Below, one piece after another: positions 16,560 through 24,183 of a stretch of 64,000 nucleotides of DNA. A program made the translations under genes and the position numbers. This DNA is from UBA4781 sp963556045. GTDB taxonomy: Bacteria > Chloroflexota > Anaerolineae > Anaerolineales > Anaerolineaceae. How positions within the stretch are numbered: the first letter of the stretch is position 1; every line of letters begins with the position of its first letter. The stretch is from contig CAUVYA020000002.1 in NCBI GenBank assembly GCA_963556045.3, positions 620,001-684,000 of the forward strand, written 5' to 3'. Under the pieces are notes generated by a model, which was not told the DNA's origin, ran no database searches, and worked only from the letters and a program-made list of their open reading frames with translations.

Positions 16560-17738
16560 TTAGATGATTGCAAGTTCCTTTCCGACCTGTTCAAAAATAT
16601 GCAGTACTTTTTCGATCTGCTCATCGGTGTGGGTTGCCATATAGCTGGTGCGCAAGAGCTGCTGCCCGGGAGCGACCGCGGGGGATATGACCGGATTGAC
16701 AAATACACCATTATCAAACAATGCTTTCCATGTTCTGAATGTGAGTTCATCATCTCCGATGATAACAGGTACGATTGGGGTAACCGACGTACCAATATTG
16801 AAACCCAGTCTGCTCAGTTCTTTCCGGATCGTTTCGCCGATGAGATTCACGCGGTCCACGCGTTCCGGTTCAGCTCTGATCACTTCGATGGCAGCCAGTA
16901 CCGATGCAGCATTTGAGGCTGGAATACTGGCACTGAAAATGAGTGCGCGCGCTGTATGCTTGATAAAATGGATAATATCACTGTCTCCGGCAATGAAACC
17001 ACCAAGAGAAGCAAAAGATTTACTGAACGTTGACATGATCAGATCAACTTCATCGTCCATGCCGAACTCATGTGAAGTACCTTTCCCACCGCCCGTAACA
17101 CCCATGCCATGTGCATCATCAACCATGATACGTGCACCGTATTTCTTGGCAAGCGGAACGATATGAGGGAGATCCGCGAGATCACCACCCATGGAAAATA
17201 CTCCATCAACCACAATCAATTTACCGCGATCTTCGGGGATAGATTTTAAAACCCTTTCGAGGTGCTCAACATCATTATGGCGAAAACGTTCGATCTTGCC
17301 GTATCCCAGGCGAGCGCCATCAACAATACTGGCATGGTCTTCCTTGTCAAGGATAACCACGTCATCACGCCCCACCAGCGAACTGATGGTGCCGAGATTG
17401 GTCTGCATACCGGTTGAAAAGATCAATGCTTCTTCTTTTCCGACAAAATCAGCCAGTTCTTTTTCCAGCTGTTCATGCAGTTCCAGTGTGCCGTTGAGGA
17501 AGCGTGAGCCGGTACAGCTGGTCCCAAATCGTTCGATGGCTTTAATGCCGGCTTCTTTCACTTTCGGGTGCGTAGTTAAACCCAGGTAATTATTCGAACC
17601 GCACATAATAATATGACGCCCCTCATAAACAACCTCGGTTCCTTCGTTCTCAGCCAGCGGCAGAAAATATGGGTAGATCCCTTTTTCTATGACAGCTTTG
17701 GCATCCGTGTATTCAGTGCATTTCTTAAAAATATCCAT
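16560..17738 (-). CDS. Alpha-oxoamine synthase, serine palmitoyltransferase-like
   Basis: 392 aa PLP enzyme of the family containing serine palmitoyltransferase (SPT), KBL, BioF and HemA. PLP Lys240 lies in TFSKSFASLGG, the stacking His135 in DKEDHASI, and Asp207/His210 in VDDAHG. From memory, the N-terminal block KGIYPYF, the GSNNYLGLTTHPKVK and GSRFLNGTLELH segments, and FVNPVISPAVAP near the C-terminus resemble bacterial SPT (Bacteroides type) more than BioF or KBL. If so, it condenses serine with a fatty acyl thioester to 3-ketosphinganine. KBL or BioF activity remains possible; no other biotin or threonine-degradation gene is nearby. Confidence 0.85.
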   Translation of the reverse strand: MDIFKKCTEYTDAKAVIEKGIYPYFLPLAENEGTEVVYEGRHIIMCGSNNYLGLTTHPKVKEAGIKAIERFGTSCTGSRFLNGTLELHEQLEKELADFVGKEEALIFSTGMQTNLGTISSLVGRDDVVILDKEDHASIVDGARLGYGKIERFRHNDVEHLERVLKSIPEDRGKLIVVDGVFSMGGDLADLPHIVPLAKKYGARIMVDDAHGMGVTGGGKGTSHEFGMDDEVDLIMSTFSKSFASLGGFIAGDSDIIHFIKHTARALIFSASIPASNAASVLAAIEVIRAEPERVDRVNLIGETIRKELSRLGFNIGTSVTPIVPVIIGDDELTFRTWKALFDNGVFVNPVISPAVAPGQQLLRTSYMATHTDEQIEKVLHIFEQVGKELAII

Positions 17739-17796
17739 GCTCTATAAATCCTTTCAAATTAAATCCATTTATTCTAACCCTAAATTTCTGCGAACG

Positions 17797-17826
17797 TTGT
17801 GAAAATGTCTTTTTTAAAGTTAGAAT
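17797..17826 (+). promoter_or_regulatory. Candidate promoter of the ROK kinase gene
   Basis: TTGTGA (17797-17802), 18-base spacer, TAGAAT (17821-17826), 31 bases before the ATG. Confidence 0.5.
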
Positions 17827-17857
17827 AGTTATATCTTATTTTCGAGGATGTGAATAG

Positions 17858-18748
17858 ATGTATGCTGGAATTGAAGCTGGTGGAACGAAATTCAACTGTA
17901 TTGTCGCAGAAAATCCCAAACACATCATTGCAGAAAAGAGGATCGCGACCACGGAACCTGAAATTACCATGCAGAAGGTGTATGAATTTTTTCGTACATC
18001 CATGCAACAGGAAAATATTAAACTCCAAGCCATCGGGATAGGATCATTCGGTCCTCTTGACCTTGATCCGACATCTTCCATGTATGGCGCCATCACTTCC
18101 ACCCCAAAAATCGCATGGCGTAATTACAACATTAAAAAAGCAATAGAGACAGCCCTTGAAATCCCTGCTGTACTCGATACGGACGTTAATGCAGCCGCAC
18201 TGGGCGAATATCTGTGGGGAGCAGGTAAGGGGAAACAATCAGTTCTGTATTTAACCATCGGAACCGGTATCGGTGGAGGAATCATCATCCAGGGAGAACC
18301 GCTGCATGGCATGCTGCATCCCGAAATGGGTCATATCTATCTGCCAATTTCCAGCGATGAAGGAGCATTTCGCGGAATCTGCCCTTATCACGGCAATTGC
18401 TTCGAAGGATTAGCCAGCGGACCGGCACTTCAGGCACAGTGGGGAGTGGAAGCTGAAGAACTGGCTGAAGACCACCCGGCATGGAAGCGGGAAGCGCACA
18501 TCATTGCCCAGGCTTTATGCAACTACATTTGCATTCTTTCCCCGCACATCATCATTCTGGGTGGCGGTGTGATGCAGCAAAAACAACTATTCCCCTTGAT
18601 CCGTTCGCAAGTTCAAACGCTTCTCAACGGATATGTTCAGGCACCCAGCATCATCAATAATATTGATAGCTACATCGTTCCACCCGGGTTGGGGAATCGT
18701 GCTGGCGTACTGGGAGCGATCGGATTGGCTCAAAAAGCGGTCGTGTAG
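17858..18748 (+). CDS. ROK family fructokinase
   Basis: 296 aa ATP-dependent sugar kinase, probably fructose to fructose-6-phosphate. N-terminal phosphate loop GIEAGGTKFNCIV, second loop TIGTGIGGGIIIQG, then HPEMGHIYL. The ROK zinc site reads ICPYHGNCFEGLASGPAL; this CPYHGxCxEG form is the one seen in bacterial fructokinases such as ScrK/GmuE. GAGGATG eight bases before the ATG is the ribosome site. Its stop is only one base from the convergent tal-pgi stop. Confidence 0.9.
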   Translation: MYAGIEAGGTKFNCIVAENPKHIIAEKRIATTEPEITMQKVYEFFRTSMQQENIKLQAIGIGSFGPLDLDPTSSMYGAITSTPKIAWRNYNIKKAIETALEIPAVLDTDVNAAALGEYLWGAGKGKQSVLYLTIGTGIGGGIIIQGEPLHGMLHPEMGHIYLPISSDEGAFRGICPYHGNCFEGLASGPALQAQWGVEAEELAEDHPAWKREAHIIAQALCNYICILSPHIIILGGGVMQQKQLFPLIRSQVQTLLNGYVQAPSIINNIDSYIVPPGLGNRAGVLGAIGLAQKAVV

Positions 18749-18749
18749 A

Positions 18750-21512
18750 TCAATTCCCCATTTCCTTGACCAGCACATCCAAATCTTGTTTCTTGATATG
18801 GATATGGAGAATCCTTCTTCCACTGGCATTCAATGCCTCCATATCACCCAGCGCTTGAGCATGCACCAGCTGCTGGTAAGAGATGCCATCGGAAGGAATA
18901 GCAATATCTTCTTGATCCTCATTTGTTAGCACAATGAAGTAACCGTTATTTTTTCCACCTTTATGAAGCTGCCCGGTAGAATGCAGGAAACGTGGACCAA
19001 AACCCAGAGTTGTAGCCAAATGCGTGTCTGTCACGATCTTTTTCCGAAAGCCCTGTAATGCACCCAGATTTTTATCATTGCGTTGTACGAATGCGTTGAT
19101 AGCGATGAAATCAGTCCCCCCCACATCCTGCAGGTATTCCTTGATGATCATGGATAGATCCGAGGTGGATATATCCAGTTTTTGATTGGAGAACACACGG
19201 GATTTGGCATCTTCCCATAGCGGGCTGCCCCATTCCAGTGTACCGGTTGTTTGGAGATTCTTAATTTTTTGTTTTGTTCTGATCTTACTATCCTGCACAT
19301 TGGGCTGATCGAAAGCATTTACACCCATCATAGCGCATGCTGCCGCCGTCGCAAATTCCCAGCGATAAAATTCTGAAACAAGAGAATATTCACCATTCAC
19401 ATCCAATATTAAACAGGGATGCCCTGCTTCCATTAACGCTTGAGCTTTTTGATCCAGCTTTCCATCTATACGCAGATACACAAAAAAACGGTCTGGCAGA
19501 TATTGGTCCGCTGCTATGGTCGGTTCCATATCCACCGGTAGGATACCCTTGCCATCTTTACCGCTGCTTTCTGCGATCAATTGCTCTACCCAGGAGCCAA
19601 AAGAAAGCCATGTCTCATCTGCCAGTATGGTCAATTTGTCTCTCCCGTGCAGGAAAGCTTCTCCTAGAATAGCTCCCAGAACTGCCCCTGGATTGGTTCC
19701 GATAGCATCAGAAGGTCGGCAAAGCGCTTGCGTCGAAGCCGCTTCCTTCAGTAATCCTGGAAGCGAAACCCCCAGTAACGCAGCTGGCAGCAAGCCAAAG
19801 GCAGTCAGCGCTGAATAGCGACCGCCCACTGTAGGATCTGCATTCAAGATCGCTCGAAAACCTCGTTCTTGCGCCAGTTTTTGCAGGGATGTGTTCGGAT
19901 CGGTCACCGCGATGAATGAATCGCCGGGATTTTCCACACCCTGTTCCACAAGCTGCTGCCAGGCATACGAAAAACCTGCCATTACTTCGGCAGTAGAACC
20001 AGATTTGCTGCTGATGAGATATCCAGTTTTGCGAGCTTTCGCCCATCGGAAAGTTTCAGCTACCTGAGCAGGATCGGTAGCATCCAGAATGCGAAGCTCA
20101 AGACCATTTTCTCTCGTTCCAAGGATACTGCTCATCACTTCAGCAGCCAGAGAAGAACCGCCCATGCCGATCAGTAATACCTGTTTGAATCCATCACCCT
20201 GCAATCCCTGATAGATCTGTTCCAGATCGTCAATCAGGGCAAATCCTTTTTGAGGAGCATCCAGCCAGCCCAGACGGATTGCAATTTCCTGCTGCCCTTC
20301 TAGTGAATCCGTCCACAGGTCAGCCTGCTTTGCAAACATCTTTTCAACAATACCGGAGGATGCCATACTCAAAAGGCGTTCTTTCACAGGAACATGCAGG
20401 TTACCCAATTGCGCCTGCGCTTTCTTTCGCTGGACTTCCAAAACCTCCAGCATTTCGGTGAAAGCCTGCTGGAATTGAGCCACTCCTTCTGTTTCCAATT
20501 CTTGCGCCACAATTTCAAGATCAATATCCAAACTTGAAAGGCGTGCAATCACATCATCATCCACTGGTTGTGGTTGAGAAAGCATATCCGCTGCTGTGCC
20601 ATGATCGTCAAAAGCGATTAAAGTGGCAGGTGGTACGGTATCAACCGTATCCGGTCCGATCAACTCCTCAACGTACATCACATCCGAATATACAGGATCT
20701 TTGGTGCTGGTGGAAGCCCACAAAGGGCGTTGAATTCTGGCTCCTTTTTGTACCAGCCTGTGGAACCGTTCACCTGAGAAAATTTCTTGATAGGAACGAT
20801 ACGCAATACGTGCATTTGCCACAGCCGCTTTGCCGAACAAACCGTCTGTTTCGGATGCCGACAGTTCTTTTAATTGTTGATCGATCTTCGTATCAAAGCG
20901 CGAGACAAAGAAGGATGCCACAGAAGCAATTTGGTCAAGCGGTAAACTTTGTTGAAGGCGATCTTCAAGACCTGCCAGATAGGCTTCGATCACATCCTCA
21001 TAGCGCTTGCGTGAAAAGATCAAGGTGACATTCACATTGATACCCAGTGTGATCGCCTGACGTATTGCCGGAATTCCTGCTCTGGTAGCAGGAATTTTTA
21101 CCATCAGGTTTGGTCGATCGATCAGATTCCACAAGCGCTGCGCTTCACGAATGGTAGCATTGTTGTCATGTGCCAGTCCTGGGTCCACTTCAAGGCTGAT
21201 GTAACCATCATTGCCTTCGGTATGCTTATAGATGGGATACAGAAGATCAGCAGCACGTTGAATGTCTTCAACAGCCAGCTGCTCGTAGATCGCCTCGCTG
21301 GTCATTCCAGCCCATGCCATATTTTTCAGGGATCGATCATACGTATGTGATTCGACAATAGCTCTTTTAAAAATGGAAGGGTTGGATGTGATGCCGGAGA
21401 TCATTCCGGTATCAATATAACGCTGGATAGTTCCATCCAGCAATAGGTCTCTTCGAATATTATCGTACCAGATCGAGTGACCAATTCGATTCAGATCAGC
21501 AAATTTCCCCAT
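18750..21512 (-). CDS. Bifunctional transaldolase / glucose-6-phosphate isomerase
   Basis: 920 aa fusion. Residues about 1-370 are transaldolase (GMISGITSNPSIFKRAI; Schiff-base Lys139 in NLMVKIPATRAG). Residues about 370-920 are phosphoglucose isomerase with SIS folds (LIGMGGSSLAAEV, YLISSKSGSTAEVMAG, and the GKGILPVDMEP region). It links sedoheptulose-7-P and erythrose-4-P chemistry directly to the glucose-6-P/fructose-6-P pool. Such Tal-Pgi fusions are known in several phyla. The ATG shares one base with the rpiB stop. Confidence 0.95.
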   Translation of the reverse strand: MGKFADLNRIGHSIWYDNIRRDLLLDGTIQRYIDTGMISGITSNPSIFKRAIVESHTYDRSLKNMAWAGMTSEAIYEQLAVEDIQRAADLLYPIYKHTEGNDGYISLEVDPGLAHDNNATIREAQRLWNLIDRPNLMVKIPATRAGIPAIRQAITLGINVNVTLIFSRKRYEDVIEAYLAGLEDRLQQSLPLDQIASVASFFVSRFDTKIDQQLKELSASETDGLFGKAAVANARIAYRSYQEIFSGERFHRLVQKGARIQRPLWASTSTKDPVYSDVMYVEELIGPDTVDTVPPATLIAFDDHGTAADMLSQPQPVDDDVIARLSSLDIDLEIVAQELETEGVAQFQQAFTEMLEVLEVQRKKAQAQLGNLHVPVKERLLSMASSGIVEKMFAKQADLWTDSLEGQQEIAIRLGWLDAPQKGFALIDDLEQIYQGLQGDGFKQVLLIGMGGSSLAAEVMSSILGTRENGLELRILDATDPAQVAETFRWAKARKTGYLISSKSGSTAEVMAGFSYAWQQLVEQGVENPGDSFIAVTDPNTSLQKLAQERGFRAILNADPTVGGRYSALTAFGLLPAALLGVSLPGLLKEAASTQALCRPSDAIGTNPGAVLGAILGEAFLHGRDKLTILADETWLSFGSWVEQLIAESSGKDGKGILPVDMEPTIAADQYLPDRFFVYLRIDGKLDQKAQALMEAGHPCLILDVNGEYSLVSEFYRWEFATAAACAMMGVNAFDQPNVQDSKIRTKQKIKNLQTTGTLEWGSPLWEDAKSRVFSNQKLDISTSDLSMIIKEYLQDVGGTDFIAINAFVQRNDKNLGALQGFRKKIVTDTHLATTLGFGPRFLHSTGQLHKGGKNNGYFIVLTNEDQEDIAIPSDGISYQQLVHAQALGDMEALNASGRRILHIHIKKQDLDVLVKEMGN

Positions 21513-21973
21513 TATTCCCCCTGGTAGGTTCCCGACTCGATCCCCTTAATTTTCGATCGCCTTTTCTGATGGCGTTCCACTTCTTCTACCTGAGCCTTGA
21601 GAAAGCTTTGCACTATTTCATATGCCAGAGAAGGTCCGATGATCCTGCCCCCCAAACATAATACGTTCATGCCATCGTGTTCAACGCCCTGATGAGCGGA
21701 ATAGGTATCGTGGCAAATTGCCGCATAAATGCCATCCATTTTATTGGATGCAATACAAGCTCCTACGCCTGAGCCGCACACGACGATCCCACGTTCAGCC
21801 AGACCGTCAAGAATCGTTTTTCCGACCTTATATGCAAAATCAGGATAATCAACCGATTGGTCGTTGTTGAAAGTTCCAACATCGATCACCTCATACCCCA
21901 ATGCTTCCACAGCCTCGATAACACTCTGTTTGATCGGGAAACCAGCATGATCTGATCCAACTGCTATTTTCAT
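21512..21973 (-). CDS. rpiB: Ribose-5-phosphate isomerase B
   Basis: 153 aa RpiB/LacAB family enzyme interconverting ribose-5-P and ribulose-5-P. Conserved N-terminus IAVGSDHAGFPIKQ, then the active-site segment GIVVCGSGVGACIASNK with the catalytic Cys. It also has DTYSAHQGVEHDGMNVLCLGGR. Starts 12 bases after tkt. Confidence 0.95.
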   Translation of the reverse strand: MKIAVGSDHAGFPIKQSVIEAVEALGYEVIDVGTFNNDQSVDYPDFAYKVGKTILDGLAERGIVVCGSGVGACIASNKMDGIYAAICHDTYSAHQGVEHDGMNVLCLGGRIIGPSLAYEIVQSFLKAQVEEVERHQKRRSKIKGIESGTYQGE

Positions 21974-21985
21974 CTTATGTTCCTT

Positions 21986-23992
21986 TCAATCCAGCAGACT
22001 CAATGTCTGTTTGACAATATTTTCCACGGTGAAACCATATTTTTCAAAAAGCGTCTCGGCTGGTGCGGATGCGCCGTAGTGATCCAGCCCTACCATAACA
22101 CCTGAATCTCCCAGCCACTTTTCCCAGCCCATGGTAATACCGGCTTCGACTGCAATCCTGTTTTTCAGCGTTGGCGGCAGTACCGCATCCCTGTATTGCT
22201 GTGATTGCTGTTCGAATAGCTCCCACGATGGGAAAGAAACAACACGTACCTTATTCCCTTTTTCTGCAAGGATTTTCCCTGCTTCCAGCGCCAGATGGAC
22301 TTCCGATCCACTTGCCATTAACACCAGATCAGGATTTCCATTTCCAAGATCCGCCAGCACATACGCCCCTTTTTGCAGCCCAGTGGCTGAAGCCAGTTCG
22401 TTTCTATCCAGAGTTGGAACGTTCTGCCGGCTCAATGCGAGGGCAGTAGGTCTATCACGGCGTTGAATGGCTGTCAGCCATGCCTCACGCGTCTCATTGG
22501 CATCCGCCGGACGGATGACAACTAAATTTGGAATTGCGCGCAAGGCTGCCAGATGTTCGACCGGTTGATGAGTAGGTCCATCTTCTCCCAAACCGATGCT
22601 GTCATGGGTGAACACCCATACGACCGGGAAATGGGAAAGTGCGGATACGCGCACCGCCGGACGTGCATAATCAGAGAATACCAGGAAGGTAGCACCGTAT
22701 GCGATCAATCCCTTATGAGCAGCCATACCGTTCAAAATCGACCCCATGCCATGTTCGCGCACCCCAAAATGGAGGTTCGCACCTGTTCTGTCATCAGCGC
22801 TGAACGTACCACGCTGGTCCATCCAGGTTTTCGTGGATGGGGTAAGATCGGCAGATCCGCCCATCATCTCAGGAAGAACTTTTGCCATAGCATTGATCAC
22901 TTTCCCTGATGACACACGCGTTGCCATCCCTTTCGCATCTGCCGCAAACTGGGGAGCTGCATCCTGCCATCCTTCCGGTAGAACACCCTGAATACGGCGT
23001 TCAAATTCGCTCCCTTTTTCAGGGTTTTTCCCTCTGTATTGTGTGAAAAGCGCATTCCACTTCTGCTCTGCCAGCATTCCTTTTTGCTTCACTTGCCGGA
23101 AATGAGTCAGTACATCTTCAGGAATATAAAAATGCGGTTCAACCGGCCAATCCTGTACTTTTTTGGATGCATCGATCTCATCCCACCCCGGAGGGGTTCC
23201 GTGTGCAGCAGCGGTGTCCTGTTTGGTCGGCAGGCTGTAGCCGATGTGTGTGCGGCATACGATCAGGGATGGACGAGGATCCGTCTTGGCAGCATGGATG
23301 GCTGCATCTACTGCATCCACATCGTTGCCATCCGCAACCTTCTGGACGTGCCAGCCATATGCTTCAAAACGTTTGGCACGATCTTCGGTAAACGCCAGGT
23401 CGGTAGACCCATCAATAGAAATACGATTATCGTCGTATAGATAAATCAGTTTTCCGAGCTGGAGTGTACCTGCCAGCGAGGCTGCCTCCGAGGCAACACC
23501 TTCCATCAGGTCTCCATCCGTGACAATTGCGTACACATAATGGTCAACGATATTGAAATCGGTGGTATTGAATTCTGCGGCCATGTGTGCTTCAGCAATC
23601 GCCATACCGATGCCATTGGCAAAGCCCTGTCCCAAGGGACCGGTTGTGGTCTCAACACCGGCAGTCAAACCGTACTCGGGATGCCCGGGAGTGAGACTGC
23701 CCCACTGCCTGAATTGTTTTAGTTCATCCAGACTGAGATCAAAGCCGGTTAGATGCAGTAAGGAATACAGCAGCATTGATCCGTGACCTCCTGAAAGGAT
23801 AAAACGATCGCGGTTAAACCAATTCGGATTGGCAGGATTAACATGCAGATGCCTGGTCCAGATAGTATAGGCAATTGTGGCAGTGCCCATCGGCAAACCG
23901 GGATGTCCGGAGTTGGCTGTTTGTACACCATCCACTGATACATACCGCAACGTTTTAATCGATTTCGATTCCAGGTCTTTGACAGTACTCAT
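21986..23992 (-). CDS. tkt: Transketolase
   Basis: 668 aa thiamine-diphosphate enzyme of the non-oxidative pentose phosphate pathway. ANSGHPGLPMGTA, GPLGQGFANGIGMA, the ThDP/Mg motif IVTDGDLMEG...LIYLYDDN, and HDSIGLGEDGPTHQP are all present. The frame has ATG at 23998 and 23992. GAGG lies directly against the first but six bases from the second (MSTVKDLESK), so 23992 is chosen. First gene of tkt-rpiB-tal/pgi. Confidence 0.95.
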   Translation of the reverse strand: MSTVKDLESKSIKTLRYVSVDGVQTANSGHPGLPMGTATIAYTIWTRHLHVNPANPNWFNRDRFILSGGHGSMLLYSLLHLTGFDLSLDELKQFRQWGSLTPGHPEYGLTAGVETTTGPLGQGFANGIGMAIAEAHMAAEFNTTDFNIVDHYVYAIVTDGDLMEGVASEAASLAGTLQLGKLIYLYDDNRISIDGSTDLAFTEDRAKRFEAYGWHVQKVADGNDVDAVDAAIHAAKTDPRPSLIVCRTHIGYSLPTKQDTAAAHGTPPGWDEIDASKKVQDWPVEPHFYIPEDVLTHFRQVKQKGMLAEQKWNALFTQYRGKNPEKGSEFERRIQGVLPEGWQDAAPQFAADAKGMATRVSSGKVINAMAKVLPEMMGGSADLTPSTKTWMDQRGTFSADDRTGANLHFGVREHGMGSILNGMAAHKGLIAYGATFLVFSDYARPAVRVSALSHFPVVWVFTHDSIGLGEDGPTHQPVEHLAALRAIPNLVVIRPADANETREAWLTAIQRRDRPTALALSRQNVPTLDRNELASATGLQKGAYVLADLGNGNPDLVLMASGSEVHLALEAGKILAEKGNKVRVVSFPSWELFEQQSQQYRDAVLPPTLKNRIAVEAGITMGWEKWLGDSGVMVGLDHYGASAPAETLFEKYGFTVENIVKQTLSLLD

Positions 23993-24022
23993 TTTCATCC
24001 TCGGGAAAGTAAATTTTCTGTT

Positions 24023-24052
24023 ATTCTACCATGCACGAAATTTCCACAGCAA
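24023..24052 (-). promoter_or_regulatory. Promoter of the tkt-rpiB-tal/pgi operon
   Basis: Minus strand: TTGCTG (24052-24047), 18-base spacer, TAGAAT (24028-24023) with an extended TGG before the -10, 30 bases upstream of the tkt ATG. Confidence 0.55.
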
Positions 24053-24075
24053 TCATCAATCCTGCGGCTGTGGAA
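24042..24075. repeat. 9-base inverted repeat over the tkt -35 (candidate operator)
   Basis: TTCCACAGC (24042-24050) and GCTGTGGAA (24067-24075), perfect, 16 bases apart, with the left arm covering the tkt -35 box. The loop is long and no T-run follows on either strand, so an operator fits better than a terminator. The rest of the 191-base gap 23993-24183 shows nothing else. Confidence 0.45.
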
Positions 24076-24183
24076 GTAGAATCTCATAGATATCATTCTA
24101 TCGCTAACTATCGGATTATGGTACCCGCAACGATAAAAAACATCTGTTTACACAAAATTATTGCCACCTACAGGAATCGGAGT

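Noticed and set aside
16556..16795. 80-codon N-terminal extension of the small methyltransferase
   Set aside because: It runs out of frame through the SPT-like gene and has unrelated composition; MDFFDLVAPIYD is the family start.
24042..24075. Inverted repeat as the terminator of the copper ATPase gene
   Set aside because: The 16-base loop is long, no T-run follows on the minus strand, and it lies more than 100 bases past the stop, over the tkt promoter.
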